From Poriferisodalis sp965214215 (lineage in GTDB: Bacteria > Actinomycetota > Acidimicrobiia > Acidimicrobiales > Poriferisodalaceae): a stretch of DNA of 64,000 bases. Positions within the stretch are counted from its first letter, which is position 1, and every line of letters starts with the position of its first letter. The position numbers and the translations under genes are program-made. Below are positions 26,800 to 35,077 of this stretch, one piece after another. The DNA lies in contig NZ_CBDCBD010000002.1 of the NCBI RefSeq assembly GCF_965214215.1, positions 248,001 to 312,000 on the forward strand, given 5' to 3'. Under the pieces are notes generated by a model. It was not told where the DNA came from and ran no database searches. It worked only from the letters and a program-made list of their open reading frames with translations.

Positions 26800-26884
26800 A
26801 TTTCAGCACGCCCACCGATGCCTGCCTGCCGGGGAGTACAACGCCTCGTCCCAACGTGAAACGGGAAGCGGTGAACCCTCGGCC

Positions 26885-27820
26885 TCAATTGCCGTCACTC
26901 GTGCCCCCAGCCGGGGAGGGTGCGTTGCGGAGATCCTCGTACATAATCACCTGCGCGACGGTCACGATCCCGACGGTCAACGGCCACACCAAGACGACCA
27001 CGATCGCCACCGAATACGCAAATGAGAGCGGACTCGCGACAGCCACGATGAAGATGACTACCGCAAGAACCATGCGCACGACTTCAAACAGCATCACACG
27101 GCCCCAAGTCGCCAGCTTGTTGCGCCCCATGAGCCGATTCCAACGGCGCAACGATGGCAATCCAGGCTCTAGGTATGCCATGGCCCACAAGATGGCTAAC
27201 AGGGGAGTAATGACTATCGAGACGACCAGCGTGACGATGTCCCACACGGTGCTCAACGGTTCTGCGACCGCAGCGAGGCCCAGCCCGACCCCCAACAGGG
27301 CTACTTGAATGACAGCGAGCGTGACATTGATCAGCAGCAGCACAGGCAGCCGACCGAGCGCGATGCTCACAGCGGTACTGCCGTCGGCATCGATACCAGC
27401 CAACTCTTGGCGCGCGATCTGGGCACTCGCCGCGGGCTGGAGAATGCTCAAGAAACTGGCCAAGAGCGCCACGAGCAACAGACCCGCTGCTTGCGGTGTG
27501 AAGGTGAAGTCGAACGACGCGAACCATGCATCGATCTGCGCAGTCGTCTGAAGCTCGCCACTGAAGAGAACGTCGATCTTTGCCCAGAATTGGCCCCCGA
27601 ACAGTTCGTCCGCACCCACGTACGCGCTCACAAACGAGACAAGCCACAACGCCGAACCGAGCGTCGCGGCTACAACCAGATCGCGCCAGCGCCTGCCCAC
27701 CACTCCGAAGGTGCCAACCCACAGTGCTCCCACACGGCGGTGCGCATCACGCTGCCGGTCGCCTCGCCCTGGCTCGGAAGGCGGCGGCACCGGGCGCGGC
27801 CGCGTGTCGTCGTCAGCCAT
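26885..27820 (-). CDS. Multi-pass membrane protein, paralogue 1 of 3
   Basis: A 311-residue integral membrane protein with about six hydrophobic segments. The overall pattern resembles the YciC/glycerophosphoryl-diester-phosphodiesterase membrane-domain type: a loop before the first helix, then paired helices. I do not assign a function. Three such genes lie in a row. 'RWNRLMGRNKLATWGRVML' near residue 235 corresponds to 'RWWRLIRGRKAAIWGRVML' in paralogue 3, showing common descent. A TAGCAT -10 box 6 nt before its ATG overlaps the stop of paralogue 2. Confidence 0.75.
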   Translation of the reverse strand: MADDDTRPRPVPPPSEPGRGDRQRDAHRRVGALWVGTFGVVGRRWRDLVVAATLGSALWLVSFVSAYVGADELFGGQFWAKIDVLFSGELQTTAQIDAWFASFDFTFTPQAAGLLLVALLASFLSILQPAASAQIARQELAGIDADGSTAVSIALGRLPVLLLINVTLAVIQVALLGVGLGLAAVAEPLSTVWDIVTLVVSIVITPLLAILWAMAYLEPGLPSLRRWNRLMGRNKLATWGRVMLFEVVRMVLAVVIFIVAVASPLSFAYSVAIVVVLVWPLTVGIVTVAQVIMYEDLRNAPSPAGGTSDGN

Positions 27821-27826
27821 GCCGAA

Positions 27827-27832
27827 ATGCTA
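27827..27832 (-). promoter_or_regulatory. -10 box TAGCAT for membrane gene 1 (leaderless type)
   Basis: Minus-strand TANNNT, 6 nt before the ATG at 27820. The TAG is also the stop codon of the upstream gene. Confidence 0.4.
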
Positions 27833-28843
27833 GGTCGGCTGGCGTAGCGGACCGGCGTCGCGGGATCCTGACGCGTCGATCAGCGTCGGGCCATCGTCTG
27901 GAGGGCGGCCTTCGGCGGCCACTCTTGCCAGGTCCACGTACAAGAGAGTGAACGCCGTCGTCAGAAGTGTCGTAGTCACGACCATGTCTACGACTGCGAA
28001 TCCAAACCAAGCGAACGAGGTGATCGTCAACACAAGAAACATCGATGACGCCTGGAAGGCGACGCGGACCAATTGGCACAACAGCACCCGACCCAACGTG
28101 GCCGCGCGCTGCCCGTCAACAAGCTGTCGTGCCCGCCGGAACTTCGGCCGCCGATCTTCGACCTTGATCGCTGTGAAATACACGTTGATCTGTGGAGCGG
28201 CATACGCGATGATCCCCGCTGCGAGATAGGTCCAAGGCAACAGTCCCAACTGGTCTCGCTCCAAGAGGTACATCGGCACCGGCCAAATCAAGATCGGCAC
28301 GGAGACGATCGCCACGGGAACGCCGTACACGAGATTGACGGTGATGACTCTCGGAAGTCGGCGCACCGCCAAGCGCATGGCCGATCCTGGACTCGACGTC
28401 CCATCACGCTCTCGTTGCACGACGAGATGAACCACGGCTGTGCTGAAGAGGTGGCTGCCGATCCCCATCAGTACGAACGCAAGCGTGCTCGCCAATGTCA
28501 GACGCAATGCGTATTCGGTGTTGCGACTGTCGTCGAAAACCGACTCGAACGCCCAGCGATACGCGAGCCAGACGAGCGACTGGGCTACAAGGGCAGGCAG
28601 TGACACAACGATGACGTTGCGCCAGTCTCGGAGAGCGAATCGGAGCGTGTCGCCGATGAGGGCTCGAAGCGGCCGAAGCCTCCCGTAACCGGGCTCGGAC
28701 TCGGGGGGACGCGCCCAGAAGAACGGTCCAGGCGGATCGACCGGCGGATGTTCGGCCTCTGCAACCCCCTCGGCGGGCTCGGCCCGGGGGATCTGGCGGG
28801 CATTCTGCGGCGTCTCCGGCAGCGGTGGCCGCCCCAATGGCAC
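27830..28843 (-). CDS. Multi-pass membrane protein, paralogue 2 of 3
   Basis: A 337-residue membrane protein with a proline-rich N-terminal tail of about 50 residues and about six hydrophobic segments. It shares the 'GRVLLCQLVRVA' and 'RRLPRVITVNL' positions with its neighbours but is the most diverged of the three. It starts at a GTG 6 nt after a TAGCGT -10 box. Function unknown. Confidence 0.72.
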   Translation of the reverse strand: MPLGRPPLPETPQNARQIPRAEPAEGVAEAEHPPVDPPGPFFWARPPESEPGYGRLRPLRALIGDTLRFALRDWRNVIVVSLPALVAQSLVWLAYRWAFESVFDDSRNTEYALRLTLASTLAFVLMGIGSHLFSTAVVHLVVQRERDGTSSPGSAMRLAVRRLPRVITVNLVYGVPVAIVSVPILIWPVPMYLLERDQLGLLPWTYLAAGIIAYAAPQINVYFTAIKVEDRRPKFRRARQLVDGQRAATLGRVLLCQLVRVAFQASSMFLVLTITSFAWFGFAVVDMVVTTTLLTTAFTLLYVDLARVAAEGRPPDDGPTLIDASGSRDAGPLRQPT

Positions 28844-28849
28844 GGGCCG

Positions 28850-28855
28850 ACGCTA
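28850..28855 (-). promoter_or_regulatory. -10 box TAGCGT for membrane gene 2 (leaderless type)
   Basis: Minus-strand TANNNT, 6 nt before the GTG at 28843. Confidence 0.4.
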
Positions 28856-28909
28856 GCGAACGGGTCGACTGGGACCCGGTAACGCTGGGTCGAGACTGAC
28901 CCGCCAGCG

Positions 28910-29866
28910 TCAGCTCGGCGAGTCGGCCTCAAGCGGGACCGGGTCGTCCCGGGTGATGAGATCGGCGTACATCAGCAGGTGGACGACCGCGCTCAGCATG
29001 AAAATGAGCGGGAAGACGACTGCGTTGATGACGAGGTCTCCGTACAAGGCGGGCAGTGGCAGCACACCCAGCGCCTCGGCAAGCCCGACAGCGATGACGT
29101 TGGCCGCTATCCCCAGCAGCATGACCCGCCCCCAGATTGCCGCCTTGCGGCCACGAATCAGCCGCCACCAGCGGCGGGGCGAGGGAATGCGAGGCTCGAC
29201 GTAGGCCATCACGAAGTAGATGGTCAGCAGTGGGAAGAAGACCACAAGTGCCAACCAGGACGTCAGTAGCCAGACGATCCCGAGGGGACGTGCGAGCCAC
29301 AGCAGCAGCACGCCGATACCGCACCCCGCCACGCCGATGACAAGACCGAGACCGACGAGGAAGGCGAAGACCTTAGGCAGGCGCCGCACGGAGGCCGCGA
29401 GTGTCTCACCGAAGTCGGAGGGTCGCCCCTGGACATCGTCGAGCGCCATGCGCGAGATAGCAATTTCTTGCACCAGGAAGCCCACGCAGCACGCGAGGCC
29501 GAAGGCGAAGAGCAAAACAAACGCCGCGGTCGTCGGGGTGACATCGAACGACTCGAGCCAGGCGTCAAAGTCGGCCCATACGTCAGCGGTCGGGTCGGTC
29601 AACTCCGAGATCCTGGAGAAGAACTGACCGCCGAGCAGTGCGTTCAAGCCCAAGAAGAGCATGACGAACGCCACGAGATAGCCCGCGACGCCTATGACCG
29701 TGAATTCTGCAAACGGCCGCCAGCGCCGACCGATGAGCGACAACGAATCACGGACGAGATCGGGGATCCGTCGCAGCTCACCGGGGGCGAGCGGTCGGTG
29801 ATGCCATTGGGGCCGCTCAACTCCCGGCGGCAGTGCAGGCCGGGGCCGCGTGCTGTCTCCTGCCAT
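28910..29866 (-). CDS. Multi-pass membrane protein, paralogue 3 of 3
   Basis: A 318-residue membrane protein with about six hydrophobic segments. The N-terminus (TRPRPALPPG) echoes paralogue 1 (TRPRPVPPPS). It starts 6 nt after a TAACAT -10 box, so each of the three genes seems to have its own promoter rather than forming one operon. No catalytic motif is visible; a role in envelope organisation or small-molecule export is only a guess. Confidence 0.75.
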   Translation of the reverse strand: MAGDSTRPRPALPPGVERPQWHHRPLAPGELRRIPDLVRDSLSLIGRRWRPFAEFTVIGVAGYLVAFVMLFLGLNALLGGQFFSRISELTDPTADVWADFDAWLESFDVTPTTAAFVLLFAFGLACCVGFLVQEIAISRMALDDVQGRPSDFGETLAASVRRLPKVFAFLVGLGLVIGVAGCGIGVLLLWLARPLGIVWLLTSWLALVVFFPLLTIYFVMAYVEPRIPSPRRWWRLIRGRKAAIWGRVMLLGIAANVIAVGLAEALGVLPLPALYGDLVINAVVFPLIFMLSAVVHLLMYADLITRDDPVPLEADSPS

Positions 29867-29872
29867 AAATTG

Positions 29873-29878
29873 ATGTTA
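29873..29878 (-). promoter_or_regulatory. -10 box TAACAT for membrane gene 3 (leaderless type)
   Basis: Minus-strand TANNNT, 6 nt before the ATG at 29866, in a locally A+T-rich patch. Confidence 0.5.
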
Positions 29879-29917
29879 TGTCCACCGCGCCCACGTAAGG
29901 AGAGTGGCGAGCTGTTC

Positions 29918-29923
29918 TAGCGT
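29918..29923 (+). promoter_or_regulatory. -10 box TAGCGT for the deacetylase gene (leaderless type)
   Basis: TANNNT 6 nt before the ATG at 29930; it faces the divergent membrane gene 3 promoter 40 bp away. Confidence 0.45.
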
Positions 29924-29929
29924 CGGCGT

Positions 29930-32035
29930 ATGCACAACATGGCCGGCCCCGACGACGAAGCCAGCTCAGTCAGCGGGGCATCTGGCCTGATCGCACCGCT
30001 GCCGGGCGGCTTGCCGCCGCACCGCGTGAAGTACCTGCCGATCACCGACCGGCCGCGGGTCCGGTGGCCGAACGACGCACGCGTGGCGTTGTGGATCGCC
30101 CCGAATGTCGAGCACTACGAGTTCTTGCCGCCGCGAGATCCCCAGCGCAACACGTGGGTTCGCTCGCCGCACCCCGATGTGCAGGGCTACGGCTACCGCG
30201 ACTACGGCAACCGGGTGGGTTTCTGGCGCATGGTCGACGTGCTGGATCGCTACGGCATCGTCGCAACGGCCTCCACCAACCTCGCCGTGTTCGACCACTA
30301 CCCCGAGGTCGGCTCGGCCATGGTCGAGCGCGGCTGGGAGATCATGTCCCACGGCATCTACAACACGCGCTACATCTCCTCTGTCGACGAAACCGCCGAG
30401 CGGGCGTTCTACATCGAGTGCATCGAGGCACTGCGCAGACACAGCGGTCAGCAGCTGCGGGGCATGCTCGGACCCGCCGTTTCAAACACCGCCCTGACGC
30501 CGGATCTCATGGCCGAGGCGGGGTTGATCTACCACGCCGACTGGTTTCACGACGACCAGCCCGTGCCGCTGGCAACCCGGAGCGGGCAGCGACTCGTGTC
30601 GGTGCCGTACTCGATGGAACTGAACGACGTGCCAGTGTTCACCCAGCACCACGACACCGACGAATTTGTGGCGATGGCGCGTGCCCAGCTCGACGTGCTG
30701 CGCCGAGAAGCCGACGACTCGGCCGGCGGACGCGTGATGTGCGTGGCCTTGCACCCGTACCTGATGGGCATGCCTCACCGGGTGGACGGGCTCGCGGCGA
30801 TGCTCGACTACCTGATGAGCCACGACGACGTGTGGCAGACCACCGCCAGCCAGATCGCTCAGCACTACCTCGACCATCACTACGACGACGCCGTCGCCCA
30901 CGAGCTGGCGCCGCCGGAGCCCCAGCAGTCGCCAACGCGAGTGACAGTGAGCCCGCACCGCCCGGCCGCACCGCCGGCGCACAGGAACGTCGGAGCGGCA
31001 TCCGGCACCGCCGCCACCGCCGGTCTGGGCCTCGCAGCAACCCGTCAGGCCCCCTACGAATTCGGCCCGGCCCATCACCAGCACGGCATGGACCACCCCT
31101 ACTACGACTGGTCGCCGCTGCCGGGCCGTGCCCGCTTCGAATGGCCGAACCGCAGCCCGCTCGCAGTGGGCGCTGTGATCGTCCTTGAGCATGTCGAGTG
31201 GGACCCGCCGCCGGACGCCTACGCGTTGCGTCACCGCAGCGGCGGATTGGCTCGGCTGCCAGCTCCTGACTACCCGCAGCTCACCATCCGTGAGTACGGC
31301 CACCGGGTCGGCATCTTTCGCCTGCTGGACATCCTCGAGCGGCACGGCATCGCTGCGACCGTGGCGGTCGACGCGTTGACCGCGGAGCACTACGGCTGGC
31401 TGGTGAGACACCTCGTCGAGCGAGGCTGCGAGATCGCTGGGCGAGGCATCGCGGCGACCCAGCTCGTCACCTCCAAGAACTCCGAGTCCGAAGAGCGGGA
31501 CGCCATTGCGCGAAGCATCGATGCCATCGAGGCCGCCACCGCAATCCGCCCGACCACCTGGTTCTCGGCCGAAGGGGTTGAGTCGTTCCGCACCCCGGCG
31601 CTGTTGGCAGAGGCCGGGATCGACGCAGTGCTGGATTGGCCCAACGACGAGCAGCCATTCCTGATGACGACCGACGGCGTGCTGGCCGGGGTGGGTCGTG
31701 CCGAAGGCACCCCGCCGATGGTGTCATTGCCGCTGTTCCTCGAGGCCGACGACGAGTTCGCCCTCTGGCACCGCCGGGTGTCCCTGAACGGCTGGCACGA
31801 GATCGTTACGAAAGCCGCAGCCCGTATGCACCTTGACGGCACTCAGCATCCGGCGGGAGCGCGTCTGCTGATGCTGACGCTGCGTCCTTGGCTCGCCGGT
31901 CAGCCGTTCCGTGCCCAGATTCTGGACGCTGCTCTCGGCGAGGTGAACGCCCTCGGCGACATCCACACCGCAACCGCTGCCGAGTTGGCCGCACACACCC
32001 GCAGCTTTGGCGGCGGCACTCCTGCACAGACCTAA
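29930..32035 (+). CDS. Tandem double polysaccharide-deacetylase (PuuE-like) protein
   Basis: A 701-residue protein with two NodB/polysaccharide-deacetylase-type domains joined by an Ala/Pro/Gln-rich linker (about 330-375). Domain 1 (about 40-320) has 'VALWIAPNVEHYEF', 'DYGNRVGFWRMVDVLDRYGI' and 'LHPYLMGMPHR', as in PuuE-type allantoinases. Domain 2 (about 375-690) repeats the plan ('EYGHRVGIFRLLDILERHGI') but with 'LRPWLAGQPFR' in place of the His-containing motif, so it has probably lost metal binding. One active and one degenerate domain is the likely state. The C-terminus runs into a 59-bp tandem repeat. Confidence 0.85.
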   Translation: MHNMAGPDDEASSVSGASGLIAPLPGGLPPHRVKYLPITDRPRVRWPNDARVALWIAPNVEHYEFLPPRDPQRNTWVRSPHPDVQGYGYRDYGNRVGFWRMVDVLDRYGIVATASTNLAVFDHYPEVGSAMVERGWEIMSHGIYNTRYISSVDETAERAFYIECIEALRRHSGQQLRGMLGPAVSNTALTPDLMAEAGLIYHADWFHDDQPVPLATRSGQRLVSVPYSMELNDVPVFTQHHDTDEFVAMARAQLDVLRREADDSAGGRVMCVALHPYLMGMPHRVDGLAAMLDYLMSHDDVWQTTASQIAQHYLDHHYDDAVAHELAPPEPQQSPTRVTVSPHRPAAPPAHRNVGAASGTAATAGLGLAATRQAPYEFGPAHHQHGMDHPYYDWSPLPGRARFEWPNRSPLAVGAVIVLEHVEWDPPPDAYALRHRSGGLARLPAPDYPQLTIREYGHRVGIFRLLDILERHGIAATVAVDALTAEHYGWLVRHLVERGCEIAGRGIAATQLVTSKNSESEERDAIARSIDAIEAATAIRPTTWFSAEGVESFRTPALLAEAGIDAVLDWPNDEQPFLMTTDGVLAGVGRAEGTPPMVSLPLFLEADDEFALWHRRVSLNGWHEIVTKAAARMHLDGTQHPAGARLLMLTLRPWLAGQPFRAQILDAALGEVNALGDIHTATAAELAAHTRSFGGGTPAQT

Positions 32036-32160
32036 GGCCGACGCGTTCTCTCTGCACAAGTGCTGTCTGCGACGGCATTTCTGCACAGATTTGAGCCCGA
32101 TGCATTTTCTGTGCAAAAGAGCCGTCTACGGCGGCATTTCTGCACAGAAATCAGGCCGAC
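32022..32160. repeat. 59-bp imperfect tandem repeat
   Basis: Two full 59-bp units (32022-32080, 32081-32139) match at 46 of 59 positions by hand, and a third partial unit begins at 32140. Each unit starts CTGCACAGA and ends CGGCATTT. Within unit 2, TGCACAGA (32082) and TCTGTGCA (32108) can pair as a stem. The period is not a multiple of three, so it is not a protein repeat. It spans the end of the deacetylase gene and the gap before the convergent monooxygenase, where a terminator would be expected. Confidence 0.75.
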
Positions 32161-32162
32161 GA

Positions 32163-33518
32163 CTACGACAGGCGCCACGAACCAGGCTCGGGTACCTGCA
32201 AGCCAAGGTGGTCGCGCAGCGTCGTGCCTCCATAGTCGGTTCGGAACAGGCCACGGCGCTGCAGCTCTGGCACGACGAGCTCGACAAAGTCCTCGAATGC
32301 CCCGGGCATGTGCGTACCCGCAATCACGAACCCGTCCACCGCTCGCTCGGTGAACCACTCCTCGAAGTAGTCGGCCAGCTCGACCGGTCCGCCGACGGTC
32401 GGATGAGCCAGCCGGCCGCGGCCTGAGATCTGCACGAAGTCGCGTACGGTGGGATTGGCGCGACCAGTGGTCTGCAGCACCTGGTTGCGGATGCCCTGGA
32501 TGCCCGTCATGGCGTCGAGGTCGTCGTCGGTCAAAGGCTCGTCGAGGTCACGGGCCGCGAAATCGAAGTTCAGCCCCTCCGACAGCAATGACAGGTCGTC
32601 CACCAGCGTCGGCAGTTCGTCGTAGGCGGCGCGCCGGTCTTCGGCCTCGGCCATGGTGCGCCCGACCACCGGGAACGTGAGGTTGGTGATCTTCACCTGG
32701 TCAGGGTCGCGGCCCAGTTCGGCAATCTGCGATTTCACCGCGGCGTAATGCTCGACAGCGGCATCCAGCCGCACGTGGCTGACGAACAGCAGCTCGCCCC
32801 AGCGGGCCGCAAAGGCAGTGCCCCGGCCGCTCTGGCCGGCCTGGATGACCACCGGATGCCCTTGTGGCGTGCGCGGCACGGTGAACGGCCCCCGCGACGA
32901 GAACCACTCGCCGTCGTGGTCGAGGCGGTGCACCCGGTCGCCGTGGGCGTAGAGCCCAGCATCGCGGTCCGCAGCGATAGCGCCGGCCTCCCAAGTGTCC
33001 CAATGGCCGTGCACGACCTCCATGAACTCGTCGGCGCGGTCGTAGCGCTCGTCGTGGGCTGGGGCCTGGTCCAGGCCCATGTTGCGGGCCTCGTTGTCGT
33101 TGACTGAGGTGACGACGTTCCACGCTGCGCGGCCGCCGGTGAGGTGGTCCAAGGTGGCGAACACCCGGGCCACGTGGAACGGCTCGTAGTAGGTCGTGGA
33201 GTAGGTGGCGCCCAGCCCGAGCCTGCTGGTGGCCATGCCCATCGCGGTGAGCACAGTCACCGGATCGAGCTTGACGCAGCGGATGCCGGCCTCCACGGTG
33301 TGGCGGTGATCACCTCCGAACATGTCGGGCATGGCGAGCCGGTCATCGAAGAAGCCCAGATCAAAGCGGCCCTCTTCGAGCACCTCGCCGATGTGGCGGT
33401 AGTAGTCGAAGCTGGTTACATCGTGCCGGGCTTGGGGATGCCGCCACGCTGCGGGGATCGTCGTGCAGTTCTGCGCCTGCAGGAAACCCACCAAAACGAT
33501 CTGGCGTTGCGCGTTCAC
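32163..33518 (-). CDS. Luciferase-like monooxygenase (NtaA/SnaA/DszA type)
   Basis: A 451-residue flavin-dependent monooxygenase of the bacterial-luciferase fold, in the subgroup that includes nitrilotriacetate and dibenzothiophene-sulfone monooxygenases. Typical signatures are 'WNVVTSVNDNEARNMGL', 'GHPVVIQAGQSGRGTAFAARW' and 'DGFVI'. It would use reduced FMN from a separate reductase. The GTG at 33518 is chosen because homology begins there and a TACGAT -10 box lies 8 nt upstream; the long open stretch before it is antisense to the Nudix gene. Substrate unknown. Confidence 0.92.
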   Translation of the reverse strand: MNAQRQIVLVGFLQAQNCTTIPAAWRHPQARHDVTSFDYYRHIGEVLEEGRFDLGFFDDRLAMPDMFGGDHRHTVEAGIRCVKLDPVTVLTAMGMATSRLGLGATYSTTYYEPFHVARVFATLDHLTGGRAAWNVVTSVNDNEARNMGLDQAPAHDERYDRADEFMEVVHGHWDTWEAGAIAADRDAGLYAHGDRVHRLDHDGEWFSSRGPFTVPRTPQGHPVVIQAGQSGRGTAFAARWGELLFVSHVRLDAAVEHYAAVKSQIAELGRDPDQVKITNLTFPVVGRTMAEAEDRRAAYDELPTLVDDLSLLSEGLNFDFAARDLDEPLTDDDLDAMTGIQGIRNQVLQTTGRANPTVRDFVQISGRGRLAHPTVGGPVELADYFEEWFTERAVDGFVIAGTHMPGAFEDFVELVVPELQRRGLFRTDYGGTTLRDHLGLQVPEPGSWRLS

Positions 33519-33526
33519 GTCCAGCG

Positions 33527-33532
33527 ATCGTA
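33527..33532 (-). promoter_or_regulatory. -10 box TACGAT for the monooxygenase gene (leaderless type)
   Basis: Minus-strand TANNNT, 8 nt before the GTG at 33518. Confidence 0.45.
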
Positions 33533-33585
33533 GAGAGTCCCGCTCACCGGCGGACCGCAAGGGCGAGGTGCCAGACTCTCGGGCT

Positions 33586-34353
33586 ATGTCGTCTGAGCCG
33601 TCAACCGGCGAGATCGCCCACGACGAATCGCTGCGGGAACGGCTGTCGGCGAACCTGGCTCGACACGACGTCCAGCGGCATCCCGGTGAGGGCCGCAAGC
33701 ACGCCGCGGTCGCAGTGATTGTGCTGGACAGCGACGCCGAGCTGCACGGCGCCGATCCCGCGTTCCGCGGTCTCACCGCTGAGGAACGACGCGAGATGCT
33801 GGCCGCGGTTCCCGGCGCCGCCGACGACCCGATGCTGACCGGAGACGTGGAAGGCACCGCCGGGGGCGCAGCAGTGCTGCTCACTCGGCGCGGCTCGCAT
33901 CTGCGCGGCCACGGCGGCCAATGGGCCCTGCCGGGAGGCCGCCTGGATGCCGGCGAGACGCCGCTGGAAGCAGCCATGCGAGAAGCCGACGAAGAAGTCG
34001 GGCTGCGGCTCACTAGCAACGATCTGCTCGGCCGGCTCGACGACTACCCGACCCGCTCGGGCTACGTGATCAGCCCGTTCGTGTTCTGGCTTTCTGACGA
34101 CCGCGACCCAGTGGCCAACCCTGCCGAGGTGGCCTCGGTGCACCGTGTCTCAATGCGCGAATTGACCAGGGACGATTCGCCTCGCTTCGTCAGCATCCCC
34201 GAGAGCGATCGCCCAGTCGTGCAGGTCCCCATCGGCGGCGACCTCATTCACGCCCCCACCGGTGCCGTGCTTTACCAATTCCGAGCGGTCGCTTACGACG
34301 GCCTCGACATCCGCGTCGACGAACTCGAACAGCCAGTGTTCGCCTGGTCTTGA
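33586..34353 (+). CDS. Nudix hydrolase (CoA-pyrophosphatase-like)
   Basis: A 255-residue Nudix protein. The box fits GX5EX7REUXEEXGU: GGRLDAGETPLEAAM followed by READEEVGL, at about residues 125-147. An N-terminal 'RKHAAVAVIVL' and the split 'AAVLLTRRG' resemble CoA-pyrophosphatase (NudL/NUDT7) proteins, but the NuCoA signature is not clear enough to assign. It is divergent from the monooxygenase and starts at the ATG at 33586. Confidence 0.9.
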   Translation: MSSEPSTGEIAHDESLRERLSANLARHDVQRHPGEGRKHAAVAVIVLDSDAELHGADPAFRGLTAEERREMLAAVPGAADDPMLTGDVEGTAGGAAVLLTRRGSHLRGHGGQWALPGGRLDAGETPLEAAMREADEEVGLRLTSNDLLGRLDDYPTRSGYVISPFVFWLSDDRDPVANPAEVASVHRVSMRELTRDDSPRFVSIPESDRPVVQVPIGGDLIHAPTGAVLYQFRAVAYDGLDIRVDELEQPVFAWS

Positions 34354-34405
34354 CCAAGCGAACCATCAGAACCGGCACATCTCTCACACTGCAAAGGCTG
34401 CATTG

Positions 34406-35077
34406 TCACGTCGGAAGGTTGTTCGGCACCCAAGCGTGGGGGTACTGCTCGCATTCCGGGTATGGGGTGGTCAGCCATCGCAGCCCGGGGTGACCCACAG
34501 CCCTGATGGAGGCAAGCATCACTTCGCCGTCAACGGCAGTGCCTTGAGTCGCGAAGTTACCGACGTTCCGTTCCTCTCCGTGTGCCCCTACCCAGAATCC
34601 GGTGCGGTCGCCTCGGACAACCGCACCGTAGGGATCGAAGTACAGCGTTTCGGGGTCGCCACCCAGCAGATTCGCCGGTGCTTGCGGCACTGAGGCCACG
34701 TTAGTCGCTGGTCGCAGCAGCGACAGGTTCGGCAAGTACACGCCCGATATCGCCGGCGAGCCGTCGGCTTCGACGAGCTCGCGGCCAGTCTCGAACAGCA
34801 GCAAATACCTGGTGCCGTCGCGGCCGGTACCGGTGATGCACCGGCTTCCTATGTCGAGTAGCACCTGCCGGGGCGAATAGCGGGCGTCGTCCCAGGCATC
34901 GGGCCTGTATTCGACTTGCACGAGGCGGCTCGAAGGCCCTTCGGCGGCTTCCCCAAACAAAGCCGTACAGGCGTTCCCGATAGCGAGAGCACCGACGATC
35001 ACCGCGGCGGACACCCAGAGCACTCGGCGGCCCGACCATGGTTGCCGTTGCTGACGTGAGCGACTGGTGGTTCGCAC
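34406..35077 (-). CDS. Membrane-anchored protein coupled to the S1 protease gene, unknown function
   Basis: About 223 residues from a GTG at 35077 that shares one base with the protease stop (TAGTG), so the two are translationally coupled. A basic N-terminus and one hydrophobic helix (VLWVSAAVIVGALAIGNACTALF) form a signal anchor; the rest is probably extracytoplasmic. The exported part contains two Cys and a 'RYLLLFETGRELVEADG' segment. No known family is recognised. The gene may encode a partner, regulator or substrate-side factor of the protease. Base use looks less G+C-rich than the neighbours. Confidence 0.65.
   Translation of the reverse strand: MRTTSRSRQQRQPWSGRRVLWVSAAVIVGALAIGNACTALFGEAAEGPSSRLVQVEYRPDAWDDARYSPRQVLLDIGSRCITGTGRDGTRYLLLFETGRELVEADGSPAISGVYLPNLSLLRPATNVASVPQAPANLLGGDPETLYFDPYGAVVRGDRTGFWVGAHGEERNVGNFATQGTAVDGEVMLASIRAVGHPGLRWLTTPYPECEQYPHAWVPNNLPT

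Noticed and set aside
32022..32160. Possible CRISPR array
   Set aside because: Adjacent units diverge along their whole length with no constant repeat/variable spacer pattern, and no cas genes are present.
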